A DNA stretch of 64,000 bases from Marinobacterium zhoushanense (GCF_014641945.1 NZ_BMIJ01000004.1:148530-212529), one strand, 5' to 3'; positions 37,700 through 47,638 are shown, counted from the stretch's first letter. The notes: a model not told the origin generated them from the letters alone. A program made the numbers and translations.

Positions 37700-38539
37700 A
37701 TGTATAAAGAGCTTATAGAAGGTATTCAGAGCGGTAAGATCGTCCCTTACCTGGGCGCAGGCGCGCTGAAGGATGTCACCAACACACTGGATGGCAGCCC
37801 CATCCCCGCAGACAGCGACAGTCTGATCCTGGCGATGAACAATGGACAGCCGATGGCGCCGCGCCTGATGTACGAATTCCCTCGTGCTGCCATGAGCATG
37901 GAGAACAAGAAAGGCCGTAACTTCGTCACCCGTTTCCTTAACGAAACCTACGGTGAACAGCAGTGGAGCCGTGGCCAGCTGCATGACTGGCTGGCCGAGA
38001 TCAAGCCCCAGTACGTTATCGACATCAACCGCGACACCCAGCTGATGGACAGCTACGCCGATACCGAGCACACCCTGGTCATGGGCGTCGCCCGCATCAT
38101 GGCCAGCGAATACCGCTTCAAACTGTTCCACTACGACGGCTCGGCATACAAGGAGATCGAGCTGGACGCGGTAAACCCCGCCCTGCCGATCCTGTTCAAG
38201 CCGCATGGCGCCCCCCGGCCAGAGGCCAACTACATCGCCGCCGACGCCGACTTTGTCGACTACATCACAGAGTTGATGGGCGGCTTTGCGATTCCGGCCT
38301 TCCTCAAGGAGTACCGCAAGCAGAAGCAGTACCTGTTCCTCGGTATGCGCTTCACCCGCGACACCCAGCGCATGGTGATGAGCGACATCATCTACGCCGC
38401 CGATGAACCCGCCGGCTGGGCCTTTATTCCCGAGCCCACCGACAAGGAGCGCCGCTTCTGCAAACTGAAGAAGATCGAGATCATCGAAGAGGACTGGGAA
38501 GCACTACTGAGCGCTGAAACCGAGCTGGCGACGGCCTAA
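37700..38539 (+). CDS. SIR2-like domain protein divergent from nifH
   Basis: 279 residues from the ATG at 37700 (AAGG 8 bp upstream); an earlier in-frame TTG lies in the promoter. SIR2-like features are the Gly-rich NAD loop at the start (GKIVPYLGAGAL, about residues 13-24), LFKPHGAP (about 178-185) with the histidine at the position of the sirtuin catalytic base, and QYLFLGMRF. There are no zinc-finger cysteines, so it is a SIR2-like NAD- or ADP-ribose-binding protein, not a classical deacetylase. Its sigma-54 promoter and the shared NifA sites tie it to nitrogen fixation. Possible roles are nitrogenase modification or protection; none is shown. Confidence 0.82.
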   Translation: MYKELIEGIQSGKIVPYLGAGALKDVTNTLDGSPIPADSDSLILAMNNGQPMAPRLMYEFPRAAMSMENKKGRNFVTRFLNETYGEQQWSRGQLHDWLAEIKPQYVIDINRDTQLMDSYADTEHTLVMGVARIMASEYRFKLFHYDGSAYKEIELDAVNPALPILFKPHGAPRPEANYIAADADFVDYITELMGGFAIPAFLKEYRKQKQYLFLGMRFTRDTQRMVMSDIIYAADEPAGWAFIPEPTDKERRFCKLKKIEIIEEDWEALLSAETELATA

Positions 38540-38913
38540 GGCATAGCCCGCTCCGGTTTCCAGCCGGAGCGGGCACCAAAGGTTGTGCCTTGGCATACTT
38601 AACTGCGGATAAACCACATCATCCTCTGACATACAGAGGTGTCAGCAGATTAGAAACACCTCGATTTACTGCCCCTATCGAAAAGTAAATAACGCCATAA
38701 CAAAGCGTTTTTTCACATGCTCGAATTCAGACAGCCAAATAAAAACTCGTCGGATAATCGATGCTGGTATTAGCAAGACAGTTTCGGTTTCACTCAAGAT
38801 CACTCCTACGCTGAGCCAAACACAAGCGGTCCATGCTCGTTAGACTGCGGGCGAGAATTGAATTTACGATTATAATTGAATCACTTAGGCGACTACGTTG
38901 TTGAGGTAGAGGG
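38540..38913. other. Intergenic region between SIR2 and SLC13 genes
   Basis: It holds a strong hairpin directly after the SIR2 gene and an inverted repeat GAGGTGT-N13-ACACCTC at 38636-38662. Beyond that the sequence is A+T-rich and featureless up to the SLC13 ribosome site; its promoter is probably in this part. Confidence 0.5.
38546..38574 (+). terminator. Hairpin terminator after the SIR2 gene
   Basis: GCCCGCTCCGG-TTTCCAG-CCGGAGCGGGC is a perfect 11-bp stem 6 bp after the stop codon. The T-run is missing, but the stem is strong enough to stop or stabilise the transcript. Confidence 0.65.
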
Positions 38914-40749
38914 ATGGATAGCATAATGCCGGCATTGCCCGACGGGCATGGAATAGCGATCCTGTTGTTGATTGTAGTCGCACTGTTCATGTTCACCCGA
39001 GAAGAGATCCCGCTCGAAACCTCAAGCCTGTTGGTGCTCGTAGTACTGGCTGTTGGGTTCGCGCTCTTCCCCTACCGATACAATGGCGAACTTGTCGACC
39101 CCATAGACCTGTTCCACGGATTTGGACATGAAGCACTGATCGCGGTTTGCGCCCTGATGATTGCCGGGCAGGGTCTGGTACGCACCGGCGCGCTGGAGCC
39201 GATCGGTCGATTGTTGGCGCGTTTCTGGGCAGTCAGCCCGATGTTTTCCCTGTTACTGACCCTGCTGATCGGGGCTTTTTTGAGTGCGTTTGTCAACAAT
39301 GTTCCGATCGTTGTGCTGCTGCTTCCCATTCTGGTCAGTGTCGCACTACGCACCGGCAAGCCCGCTTCAGGGATGCTGATGCCCATGGGCTTTGCCACCC
39401 TGGTTGGCGGTATGGGCACCACAATCGGCACCTCCACCAACCTGCTGGTCATTGCGGTGGCCGCTGATCTTGGCATGCGCCATTTTCAGATGTTCGATTT
39501 CTTTCTCCCTGCTGCGATAGCCGCCAGTGTGGCAATCCTTTACCTATGGCTGGTGGCTCCACGCATTTTGCCTGTGCGTGTTGCGTCACTGGACGACAGT
39601 TCACCTCGCCTGTTCACTGCCCAACTGCATATCGAGGAGGATGGTTTTAGCGATGGCCGCACGTTGTCCGAGCTGCAAGACAAGGTCGGCAGCAACATGA
39701 ATATCAGCGCTATCCGCCGCGGTGAAACGCTGATCGTGCCGCTTCCCGATGCAATGCTCAGGGCCGGCGACAGGCTGAGAATCTGCGATACCCCGGAAAA
39801 CCTGACCGAGTTTTCCAGCACACTGGATGCAGCCCTGTTTGCCGGGGAGGTTCGAGTGGATGATGAGAACCCGCTGCGAGCCGACGATCAGCAGATCGCC
39901 GAGATAGTCGTAACGCAAGGCTCATTGCTGGAGGGCTCCACCCTGGCCCATGCCAGATTGGCAGAACGTTACCATATGCTGATCCTGGCACTGCATCGTC
40001 CCGGGACCACGCTGCAGACCCTGAGTGCAGACTTAGGCGATTTGCGCCTGAGAATAGGTGATGTACTGCTGGTGCAAGGCAGTCAGGAGCAGATCGCATC
40101 ACTTAAACAGAGTGTTGAACTACTGGTACTGGATGCGACCAGTGACTTGCCGCATACCCAGCTCGCTCCCCTGGCATTAACGATTATGGCGTCCATTGTC
40201 GTGGTCGCAGCGCTTGGCCTGATGCCGATCGCTATCAGCGCCGTGGCCGGTGTACTGCTGATGATCCTCACCCGCTGCCTGCGGTGGCAGGACGTGGTGC
40301 AGGCGCTGAGTACTCCCGTCATCATGATCGTGGTGGCCAGTTTAGCCTTGGGGATGGCGTTGCTGAAAACCGGCGGGGCTAACTATTTGGCAGAACTGTA
40401 TGTTGCGTTATCCGCAGGAGCATCGCCGTCAACCATGCTGTCGGGGTTGATGCTGATTATGGCGATATTGACCAATATCGTGTCCAACAATGCCGCCGCG
40501 GTGATCGGCACTCCGATCGCTTTCAGCATCTCCCAGCAGTTGGGCTTGCCGCCTGAACCCTACGTGCTGGCTGTACTGTTTGGCGCCAATATGAGTTACG
40601 CCACCCCCATGGCTTACAAGACCAACCTCTTGGTCATGAGTGCCGGAGGTTACCGCTTTTCAGACTTTATGAGGGTGGGGATACCGCTCACGATTATCGT
40701 TTGGCTGGTACTTTCCTGGATACTGCCAAAACTCTATGGGCTTGGTTAA
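38914..40749 (+). CDS. SLC13-family permease with two RCK_C (TrkA-C) domains
   Basis: 611 residues. Two membrane halves (about 1-220 and 425-610) flank two cytoplasmic RCK_C domains (about 230-320 and 325-415). Each half has a DASS-type substrate-loop motif: SAFVNNVPIVVLLLP with GTTIGTSTNLL in the first, and TNIVSNNAAAVIGTP with ATPMAYKTNLLV in the second. The family moves anions such as sulfate or dicarboxylates with sodium, and RCK_C domains gate by ligand binding. The substrate cannot be read from sequence; sulfate or an organic acid are the main options. It appears monocistronic. Confidence 0.88.
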   Translation: MDSIMPALPDGHGIAILLLIVVALFMFTREEIPLETSSLLVLVVLAVGFALFPYRYNGELVDPIDLFHGFGHEALIAVCALMIAGQGLVRTGALEPIGRLLARFWAVSPMFSLLLTLLIGAFLSAFVNNVPIVVLLLPILVSVALRTGKPASGMLMPMGFATLVGGMGTTIGTSTNLLVIAVAADLGMRHFQMFDFFLPAAIAASVAILYLWLVAPRILPVRVASLDDSSPRLFTAQLHIEEDGFSDGRTLSELQDKVGSNMNISAIRRGETLIVPLPDAMLRAGDRLRICDTPENLTEFSSTLDAALFAGEVRVDDENPLRADDQQIAEIVVTQGSLLEGSTLAHARLAERYHMLILALHRPGTTLQTLSADLGDLRLRIGDVLLVQGSQEQIASLKQSVELLVLDATSDLPHTQLAPLALTIMASIVVVAALGLMPIAISAVAGVLLMILTRCLRWQDVVQALSTPVIMIVVASLALGMALLKTGGANYLAELYVALSAGASPSTMLSGLMLIMAILTNIVSNNAAAVIGTPIAFSISQQLGLPPEPYVLAVLFGANMSYATPMAYKTNLLVMSAGGYRFSDFMRVGIPLTIIVWLVLSWILPKLYGLG

Positions 40750-40786
40750 AGGTAGAAGCGGACGCTGGGCGTTATTCGACCTGCGA

Positions 40787-42376
40787 CTACATATCCGGCC
40801 GGAACACTTTGACAAGGTTTCGCCCCTCGGCCTTGGCTTGGTACATGGCGATATCAGCCCTTTTCAGCAGCTGTTTGACCTCCTCTGCATGGTCGGGATA
40901 AAGCACCACACCAATACTTGATGAGATCTTCAGGCTCAGGCCTTCAACCTCAACCGGCTCGATTAAAGCGTGACGTATTTTCTCGGCCACTTCGACGGCG
41001 CTGTTTTCATCCTTCACCGATGGCAGGACAACAACAAATTCATCGCCGCCGAAGCGTGACGCAGAATCTGATTTACGTAGACAACCCGAGATCCGCTTCG
41101 CAATCGCTTTAAGCAGTACATCACCGACATTGTGACCGTAAGTATCGTTAACCGGCTTGAACTCGTCCAAGTCGACGAACAAAACCGCCACCCTCTCCTG
41201 CTCGCGTTCCGCATTGCTGATTGCCTGATGCAACCGGTCGATAATCAAGAGTCGGTTCGGCAACCCGGTCAGGGTATCGTGATAAGCCAGATGTTCAACC
41301 TGCTCCTCCATGATTTTGCGATCGGTAATCTCGTAGAACCAGCCGAGAATCGCTGTTCGCCCTTCATACTCGACAGGTGAGAACGATGCCAATACCCACT
41401 TGACCGGTGCTCGCTCGTCGAAGGTGCAGAGCTCGATCAACTTATCGCTAATACACTCCCCGTACCCCAACGTTTCAAGTATTTCATTATGTGTTTCCGG
41501 ATTGATGTAGTAACCGGGAGACACATAACCAAACACCTCTTCAGCGGTTGATTCCACCAGGGAAACATAGCGGCTATTGGCGAACAGGACCCGCTTGCTG
41601 GAACTATCCTCTATACGTGTCGCTATCGGACTGGCTTCCAGCATCTGCCGTAACTGTGAAGCACTCTCGACCGCCCCCAGCCGCAGATCGAAGTTCTCCT
41701 CGAGCTGCTGGTGCAAGCTGTGCGTCGTCCCCAACAGGAAAAACATGAACAGCAGCAGCATGGTGCCCATACCCTGAGGGACCGTGTCGTCCTGACTGAT
41801 GAGAAAGAGAGAATGTGGCGCCAAAGCCAACAACAGGAAAGCGAAACTTGAGACCCGATCGATCGCCAGGGTGGTAGCGGCACCTGAGCACAATCCGGCT
41901 AAAACGAAAGAGGTATAAACCATATGACTGGGATTCCAGGTCGGCACCAGGAAAACACCGGCAACTCCCCAGGTCGCCGCACCGGAAAACACACCTATGC
42001 GGAACAGCAGTAATCTTCGTCTCGCCTCCGTCGCGGGCAGTACGCCCACATCCTCGCGCCAGAGCAGCATCAGACCCGCTCGATAAATCAGGGTTGCACC
42101 GAGTAGCAGCGACCATAGCAGTAGCTTGTCAGGTTCCAATACAGCCCACTGCACACCGACAAAAATAACCGCGAGCGCGATGCTGATAAGAATGGCGGAA
42201 CGCAGGTTGGAACAGAGGAGACGGACCTGTTCTGAGGTAAACGGGTCGGCTTCCGCTCTGGAGAGCGTGTGCTGTCGATAGGTTAGTCTATTGTCCTCGT
42301 CGACCGGCCCGACCGAAGCAGCTTGATCGGTACTATCCCGTCTCTTCAACATATGGCTTTTTGTATGAAACCCCAT
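40787..42376 (-). CDS. Membrane diguanylate cyclase with PAS and GGDEF domains
   Basis: 529 residues. The N-terminal half has about six membrane helices (about 60-220). A PAS domain (about 240-355) has FANSRYVSLVESTAEEVFGY. The GGDEF domain follows (HDTLTGLPNRL, then RFGGDEFVVVLP). An RxxD inhibitory site (RKSD) lies five residues before GGDEF, so c-di-GMP feedback is likely. There is no EAL domain. The protein makes c-di-GMP in response to a membrane or PAS signal. It converges on the SLC13 gene and is unrelated to the neighbouring pathways as far as can be seen. Confidence 0.93.
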   Translation of the reverse strand: MGFHTKSHMLKRRDSTDQAASVGPVDEDNRLTYRQHTLSRAEADPFTSEQVRLLCSNLRSAILISIALAVIFVGVQWAVLEPDKLLLWSLLLGATLIYRAGLMLLWREDVGVLPATEARRRLLLFRIGVFSGAATWGVAGVFLVPTWNPSHMVYTSFVLAGLCSGAATTLAIDRVSSFAFLLLALAPHSLFLISQDDTVPQGMGTMLLLFMFFLLGTTHSLHQQLEENFDLRLGAVESASQLRQMLEASPIATRIEDSSSKRVLFANSRYVSLVESTAEEVFGYVSPGYYINPETHNEILETLGYGECISDKLIELCTFDERAPVKWVLASFSPVEYEGRTAILGWFYEITDRKIMEEQVEHLAYHDTLTGLPNRLLIIDRLHQAISNAEREQERVAVLFVDLDEFKPVNDTYGHNVGDVLLKAIAKRISGCLRKSDSASRFGGDEFVVVLPSVKDENSAVEVAEKIRHALIEPVEVEGLSLKISSSIGVVLYPDHAEEVKQLLKRADIAMYQAKAEGRNLVKVFRPDM

Positions 42377-42496
42377 ACATTTTTTGAGTATCGCCTTCCA
42401 CTATAGTCGCAAACACAAAAGGCGTTCAATCGAAGCCCCGGACTGAAGCTGCCTTGTTGTCAGTATGAACCCTTTGGCCGTTGCTAGCGCTTAAAA

Positions 42497-42534
42497 AAGA
42501 AAAGGCGGCGCCCTTTCGGACACCGCCTTTTCTT
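42497..42534 (-). terminator. Terminator of the lig operon
   Basis: A 14-bp stem (AAGAAAAGGCGGCG with CACCGCCTTTTCTT, one G-U pair) around a 10-base loop. On the minus strand it is followed by a run of T, so it ends transcription 20 bp after ligB. Confidence 0.9.
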
Positions 42535-42554
42535 ACGCTACACAACTCAAGTCA

Positions 42555-43400
42555 TCACTCTTCCGGAATCAGCAGCTGTACGCCAACGCCGGTGTTGGAG
42601 ATTGGCGATACATAGTTGCGCAGACGCTCTTCCGGAATACCCTCGCCCAGCGCACCACGCATGGCCAGCCACATGGCCAGCTCCACCATCTGTGCGCCGC
42701 CTTTTTCGATCAGATCCACGTTACTGAATTTGCACAGTTCCTGAGGATCGGAAACCAGCTTGTCCATACAGTAGTTGTCGAAGTCACCGTTGAGGATACC
42801 GGCACGTGGGCCATCCAACTGATGAGACAGACCACCGGTACCGAGTAGCACGACCTTGGCATCCCGTTCCCAGCAACGGATCGCATCGCCAATGGCTTTA
42901 CCGAAGGCGTAGCTGCGGCTTGGCTTGGGCATTGGGTGACGTTCACAGTTGATCGCAACCGGAATCACCTTGATGCCCTGGTAGCTGTGGTTTGGCCACA
43001 ACAGGGTCATGGGCACGGTGGCGCCGTGATCCACCTTGATGTCCTGACACACGGTCGGATCAAAGTCGTTCTCGATCAGGTGGTTGACGATGTGCCAGCT
43101 CAGTTCGGTTTCACCGGTCACCGGTGGAATTGGCTTGATGCCCCAGCCTTCATCGGCGTTTTCGTACTTTGGCGCACAACCAATCGCAAAGGTCGGCTTC
43201 TTATCCAGCCACATTTCCAGACCGTGGTCGTTGTAGAACAACACGGCGATATCCGGTTTCTCTTCATTCAGCCACTGGCGAATTGGCGGGTAAATAGCGA
43301 ACAGATCACGGTAGTACGGGGTGTCCTCCAGCCCCTTGTCGATGGCAACACCGATGGCTGGAATGTGAGATGTGGTAATACCACCGATTATTTTAGCCAT
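42555..43400 (-). CDS. ligB: Protocatechuate 4,5-dioxygenase beta (catalytic) subunit
   Basis: 281 residues from the ATG at 43400. Iron(II) ligands of the LigB fold are visible: GGITTSHIPAIG (His 12), FYNDHGLEMW (His 61) and a glutamate near residue 242. The catalytic-base histidine is in GTGGLSHQLDGPRAG (about 195). The enzyme opens protocatechuate between C4 and C5 to 4-carboxy-2-hydroxymuconate-6-semialdehyde. Its start overlaps ligA by 8 bp, which couples the two subunits. It is the last gene of the ligJKUIAB operon. Confidence 0.97.
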   Translation of the reverse strand: MAKIIGGITTSHIPAIGVAIDKGLEDTPYYRDLFAIYPPIRQWLNEEKPDIAVLFYNDHGLEMWLDKKPTFAIGCAPKYENADEGWGIKPIPPVTGETELSWHIVNHLIENDFDPTVCQDIKVDHGATVPMTLLWPNHSYQGIKVIPVAINCERHPMPKPSRSYAFGKAIGDAIRCWERDAKVVLLGTGGLSHQLDGPRAGILNGDFDNYCMDKLVSDPQELCKFSNVDLIEKGGAQMVELAMWLAMRGALGEGIPEERLRNYVSPISNTGVGVQLLIPEE

Positions 43401-43761
43401 TGGTTGTTTTCCCCCTGCCCTGACTGTCGAGATATGCCTGGAACTCTTCAGTGGTGCGACCGGACTGCATGCCACCGATCACCTGCATGTTCCAACCAAA
43501 GATTCCGGCCAGCTTCGCCATGTAGTAGATGCTGCCGCCCAGCTCGAGCAGCTTGTTCAGATCCTTGTCACGGAGGGCCTGCTTGAACTCTTCAGATAGC
43601 TCGAACTTCTCCATGTAGGCTTCCGGATCTGCCAGAAACGCCTGACGTGCGTCTTCGTTGTTGAACGAGAAACACATCTTGTTGAAGTTGAAACCCTTGG
43701 TCGCCTGAGCACCATCAAAATGAATGGTGCCTTCAACCGGCTTCATTTTGTAATCTGTCAT
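43393..43761 (-). CDS. ligA: Protocatechuate 4,5-dioxygenase alpha subunit
   Basis: 122 residues, all helical, with FNKMCFSFNNEDARQAFLAD and the segment MAKLAGIFGWNMQVIGGMQSG that matches the LigA family. It forms the alpha2-beta2 enzyme with LigB and closes the active site. It precedes ligB with an 8-bp overlap. 175 bp containing a strong hairpin separate it from ligI, the longest gap in the operon. Confidence 0.96.
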   Translation of the reverse strand: MTDYKMKPVEGTIHFDGAQATKGFNFNKMCFSFNNEDARQAFLADPEAYMEKFELSEEFKQALRDKDLNKLLELGGSIYYMAKLAGIFGWNMQVIGGMQSGRTTEEFQAYLDSQGRGKTTNG

Positions 43762-43869
43762 TGTTGTACCCTCCTGTTGGGGGACGCGCCTGCCCGATTA
43801 TCGTTATCTGTCACCGCGGTTACATCAGTTGTCACGGATAAGACGGGAATGGCGCTTATTTTGTGCAGA

Positions 43870-43889
43870 CGCCCGGAATGATCCGGGCG
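43870..43889 (-). promoter_or_regulatory. Intercistronic hairpin between ligI and ligA
   Basis: CGCCCGGA-ATGA-TCCGGGCG is a perfect 8-bp stem with no T-run. It may be an mRNA processing or stabilising element that sets different amounts of dioxygenase and downstream enzymes; that role is inference. Confidence 0.5.
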
Positions 43890-43936
43890 ATAGTTCCTCG
43901 CCGGCTCAGCGGTCGGCGAAGAACGATGGATAAACC

Positions 43937-44812
43937 TCAACGATCCCAGTACAGACGCATCGGATTATCGACCAGCAATTTCTGCTGCAGCTCTTCAGTC
44001 GGCGCGATCAGCGGGATCACGTCGACCAGCTTGCCATCATCCGGCACATGCGACTTCATGTTCGGGTGCGGCCAGTCGGTGCCCCACAGGCAACGATCCG
44101 GGAACAGCTCGACCAGCTTTTTCATGAACGGCACCACGTCGCTGTAATCCGGCGGCGTCAAGGTCAGTCGCTCGGGACAGGTGGTCTTGACCCAAACCTT
44201 TTCGTTGCTCTTCATCAGCTCGATGAAACGCTGAAATTCCGGATGATCGACGCCCTTCGCCACATCGGGACGGCCCATATGGTCGACAACGATCGTGGTG
44301 TCCAGCTCGTTCAGGAACGGGATCAGATCCTCCAGGTCCGGCGCCTCGAAGTAGACAACGATGTGCCAGCCCAGCGGTTTGATCTTCTCGGCAATCGACA
44401 GGAACACCTCTTTCGGCGTGGTGTCGACCAGGCGCTTGACGAAGTTGAAACGCACGGCGCGCACGCCGGCCTTGTCCATCGCTTCCAGCTCTTCGACAGT
44501 GATCGCCGGATCGACCACGGCGACGCCACGAGCCAGCTCACCTGCGCTTTCCAGCGCATCGACCAGCGCCGCGTTGTCAGTACCGTGGCAGGACGCCTGC
44601 ACGATCACGTTGCGTTCGAAGCCGAGGTAGTCGCGCAGTTCGAACAGTTTCGCCTTCGGCGCATCGCAGGGCGTGTACTTGCGTTTCGGGTGGTACGGAA
44701 ACTGGTCCGCAGGACCGAACACGTGGCAGTGCGCATCGACGGCACCGGCAGGAGCCTTGAACTCAGGCTTGCTTGGGTTCGGGTGGAACGGGAGGTAATC
44801 GGGATCCATCAT
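43937..44812 (-). CDS. ligI: 2-pyrone-4,6-dicarboxylate lactonase
   Basis: 291 residues of the amidohydrolase superfamily. It has the HxH motif in AVDAHCHVFGP (about 25-35), a histidine in VIVQASCHGTDN, VVDHMGRPDV and the aspartate in LWGTDWPHPN (about 248). LigI hydrolyses 2-pyrone-4,6-dicarboxylate to 4-oxalomesaconate and, unlike most of the superfamily, needs no metal. It follows the tautomerase gene by 41 bp in the lig operon. Confidence 0.95.
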   Translation of the reverse strand: MMDPDYLPFHPNPSKPEFKAPAGAVDAHCHVFGPADQFPYHPKRKYTPCDAPKAKLFELRDYLGFERNVIVQASCHGTDNAALVDALESAGELARGVAVVDPAITVEELEAMDKAGVRAVRFNFVKRLVDTTPKEVFLSIAEKIKPLGWHIVVYFEAPDLEDLIPFLNELDTTIVVDHMGRPDVAKGVDHPEFQRFIELMKSNEKVWVKTTCPERLTLTPPDYSDVVPFMKKLVELFPDRCLWGTDWPHPNMKSHVPDDGKLVDVIPLIAPTEELQQKLLVDNPMRLYWDR

Positions 44813-44853
44813 CTTGCAGCACCTGCTTAATTATTTATCGTGAGCAATTGCTC

Positions 44854-45930
44854 TTAATTCTCATGCGCGAATACCTGGCCGTCGAACAGCTTGCGCGCGG
44901 TGCGCAACAAGGCCGCCGGGCCCAGTTTTCCGGCCTCATCTACTTCAAGTATTACCGTCATCTCGCCGATTGGGTGCTCCACCGCCAGCGTCTTGCGCGC
45001 ACCCTCCGGTATGGTCGCCACTGCCGCTGCCGGCGAGCCGGTCAGCACGGCCGCGGTGGCCACGCTGACCGCGCCGAGCACCCCGATGGAGGCATGGCAA
45101 CGGTGCGGTATGAAGGTGCGTGTGGAGAGCGCTCCGCCATTTGTGGCGGCGCTGACCATGGTCATCTTCGGTACCGACTTATCCTTCACATCGCCCAGAT
45201 TCATCAGCGGACCGGCTTGAAGGCGGATCGACTCCAGCCTGGCGCGCAGGCCGTCGTTGGCTTCCAGCTCCTCGCGGGACTCAGTACCGCTGATCCCCAT
45301 GTCGCTGGCACGCATGATCACCACCGGCATGCCGTTGTCGATCAGCGTGACCTCAACACCATCGATCAGGTCGACGGTGTTGCCGGTGGGCAGCAGCGCG
45401 CCACAGCTGGAGCCGGCGGTGTCGGCGAAGGTGATCGGTACCGGCGCGCAGTGCCCCGGTACACCGTCGATGCGGGCATCGCCGACATAACTGACCTTGC
45501 CGTTGGGCGTGCAAACTCGTGCGGTGGCGATCTGCCCGGTGTTCTCCATAAAGATACGTACGTCGGTTTCACCGTCGTTGGCATCGACCAGGCCGCGCTC
45601 GATGGCGAAGGGCCCGACACCGGCGAGGATGTTGCCGCAGTTCTGCGCGTCGGTGACGATCGGCTGGTCGACAAATACCTGCAGAAACAGATAGTCCACA
45701 TCGGCATCGTCGCGCTCGGAACGCTTCACTACCGCCACCTTGGCGGTCAGCGGATCGGCACCGCCCAGGCCATCGATCTGGCGCGGGTCGGGCGAGCCCA
45801 TTACCCGCAGCAGGAAGGCATCGCGCGCCGCGTTGTCGGCGGGCAGATCCTCAGCCAGGAAGTACCCTCCTTTAGAGGTACCGCCGCGCATCCACATGCA
45901 GCGGATCCCTTCAGCGAAGGAGTCAGACAT
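44854..45930 (-). CDS. galD: 4-oxalomesaconate tautomerase
   Basis: 358 residues of the PrpF/GalD isomerase family, with two diaminopimelate-epimerase-like halves. It starts [22 protein letters not shown], and has [20 protein letters not shown] and [18 protein letters not shown]; the cysteine in QNCGN and the lysine in TSKGG are candidate acid/base residues. It shifts the keto and enol forms of 4-oxalomesaconate so that the hydratase can act (GalD in Pseudomonas; LigU in Sphingobium acts on the same intermediate by allylic isomerisation). It overlaps ligK by 8 bp. Confidence 0.9.
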   Translation of the reverse strand: MSDSFAEGIRCMWMRGGTSKGGYFLAEDLPADNAARDAFLLRVMGSPDPRQIDGLGGADPLTAKVAVVKRSERDDADVDYLFLQVFVDQPIVTDAQNCGNILAGVGPFAIERGLVDANDGETDVRIFMENTGQIATARVCTPNGKVSYVGDARIDGVPGHCAPVPITFADTAGSSCGALLPTGNTVDLIDGVEVTLIDNGMPVVIMRASDMGISGTESREELEANDGLRARLESIRLQAGPLMNLGDVKDKSVPKMTMVSAATNGGALSTRTFIPHRCHASIGVLGAVSVATAAVLTGSPAAAVATIPEGARKTLAVEHPIGEMTVILEVDEAGKLGPAALLRTARKLFDGQVFAHEN

Positions 45931-46600
45931 ACTTCAGGCCCTTCTCTTTCAGGCGCGGGCGCATGTCATAGATATCCAGACCCAGCTCGCCGTTTGCCAT
46001 ACGCACGCGCTTGGCCTCTTCCAGCTCCATACGCTTACGTGCTTTCTCCAGCACCTCGGCCGCGTGCTCACGGCGCACAACAACAACGCCGTCGTCGTCG
46101 GCGACAATCACATCACCCGGATTGACCAGCTCGTCGGCACATACCAGCGGTACGTTGACGGAGCCTACGGTCTCCTTGATGGTGCCTTCGGCAAATACTG
46201 CCTTGGCCCATACCGGGAACTTCATCTGACGCAGGTCGCGGGTATCACGTACGCCGCCGTCGATCACCAGACCGACCACGCCGCGAGCCTGGGCGGAGGT
46301 AGCCAGCAGGTCGCCGAAGAAGCCGTGTACGGACGGCGAGGTCGGTGCGAACACCATCATATCGCCCGGTTTACACTGCTCGATCGCTACGTGCATCATC
46401 CAGTTATCGCCGGCGGCGCCGGAGATAGTGACAGCAGAACCGGCTACCGCCACGTCCTGCTGAATCGGGCGCATGTAGTGGGCCAGCAGACCGACGCGGC
46501 CCTGCGCTTCGTGAATGGTGGCAACACCGCACTTGGCCAGGCCGTCGATCACCGCTTGGTCGGCGCGTTCGATATTCTGTACGACTACTGTCTCTTTCAT
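45923..46600 (-). CDS. ligK: 4-carboxy-4-hydroxy-2-oxoadipate aldolase / oxaloacetate decarboxylase
   Basis: 225 residues of the RraA-like class II aldolase family. It has [45 protein letters not shown] (arginine and aspartate of the metal/substrate site) and [22 protein letters not shown]. It cleaves the hydroxyadipate product to pyruvate and oxaloacetate, the last step of the 4,5-cleavage pathway. It lies 30 bp after ligJ and overlaps galD. Confidence 0.95.
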   Translation of the reverse strand: MKETVVVQNIERADQAVIDGLAKCGVATIHEAQGRVGLLAHYMRPIQQDVAVAGSAVTISGAAGDNWMMHVAIEQCKPGDMMVFAPTSPSVHGFFGDLLATSAQARGVVGLVIDGGVRDTRDLRQMKFPVWAKAVFAEGTIKETVGSVNVPLVCADELVNPGDVIVADDDGVVVVRREHAAEVLEKARKRMELEEAKRVRMANGELGLDIYDMRPRLKEKGLKYV

Positions 46601-46630
46601 CTTCTTACCCCTGAATTCCTGTCTCTGGCC

Positions 46631-47638
46631 TCAGACCTTCATACGGCTGAACACGCGGCGCGCGTTGCCTTCGAAGATCTGCTGCTTCTGCTCTGCGGAA
46701 AGTACGGTGTTGCCGTCGATATAACGCTTGGTGTCATCGAAGTAGTGGCCGGTTTCCGGGTCGATACCGCGCACGGCACCGATCATCTCGGACGCAAACA
46801 GGATATTCTTGGTCGGGATGATATCGAGCAGCAGATCGATACCGCGCTGATGGTAAACGCAGGTGTCGAAGTAGATGTTGTTCAGTACGCGCTCCTCGAG
46901 ATCGAAGCCCTGATCCAGGGCCAGACCGCGGAAGCGACCCCAGTGGTAGGGAACGGCACCGCCGCCATGCGGGATGATGACCTTCAGGGTCGGGAAGTCC
47001 TTGAACACGTCGGACATCATCAGCTGCTGGAAGCCGGTAGTGTCTGCACCCAGATAGTGTGAGCCCGTGGTGTGGAAGCAGTCGTTGCAGGCCGCGCTGA
47101 CATGCACCATCGCTGGGATATCGTACTCGACCATCTTTTCGTAGATCGGATAGAAAGAGCGGTCAGCGAGGGAGGAACCATTCCAGTGACCACCGCTCGG
47201 GTCCGGGTTCAGGTTGATACCAATAAAGCCCATCTCCTCGACGGTACGCACGATCTCCGGCACCGACTTGGCCGGATCGACACCCGGCGACTGCGGCAGC
47301 TGGGCAACTGGCACGAAGTTCTGCGGAAACAGATCGCAGACACGGCGGATCAGATCGTTCTGGTGCTCGGTCCAGAACTGGCTGGTGTGCTCGTTGCCAA
47401 TATGGTGACCCATCCAGCTGGCACGGGGCGAGAAGATGGTCAGGTCGGTGCCACGCTCCTGCTGCAGGCGCAGTTGGTTCTTCTCGATCGACTCGCGAAT
47501 CTCGTCATCGCTAATGACAATGCTGCCCTTTTCGCCAACGAAGTTCGGGTCTTTGGCGACCGCTGCTTTCTGCTTATCACGGTATTCACCTACCTGAGGC
47601 GGTGTAGTGGTGTAGTGGCCATGGCAGTCGATTATCAT
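46631..47638 (-). CDS. ligJ: 4-oxalomesaconate hydratase
   Basis: 335 residues of the amidohydrolase (ACMSD-like) family. It starts MIIDCHGHYTTTP with the HxH metal ligands and has FSPRASWMGHHIGNEHT, MVHVSAACNDC, VIIPHGGGAVPYHWGRFRGL and FASEMIGAVRGID. LigJ hydrates 4-oxalomesaconate to 4-carboxy-4-hydroxy-2-oxoadipate with zinc. It is the first gene of the minus-strand lig operon and diverges from a LysR regulator. Confidence 0.95.
   Translation of the reverse strand: MIIDCHGHYTTTPPQVGEYRDKQKAAVAKDPNFVGEKGSIVISDDEIRESIEKNQLRLQQERGTDLTIFSPRASWMGHHIGNEHTSQFWTEHQNDLIRRVCDLFPQNFVPVAQLPQSPGVDPAKSVPEIVRTVEEMGFIGINLNPDPSGGHWNGSSLADRSFYPIYEKMVEYDIPAMVHVSAACNDCFHTTGSHYLGADTTGFQQLMMSDVFKDFPTLKVIIPHGGGAVPYHWGRFRGLALDQGFDLEERVLNNIYFDTCVYHQRGIDLLLDIIPTKNILFASEMIGAVRGIDPETGHYFDDTKRYIDGNTVLSAEQKQQIFEGNARRVFSRMKV

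Noticed and set aside
44773..46125. A 450-codon open frame opposite the GalD-type tautomerase gene
   Set aside because: It is antisense to a recognised enzyme and its translation is a low-complexity Arg/Ala/Gly-rich sequence.
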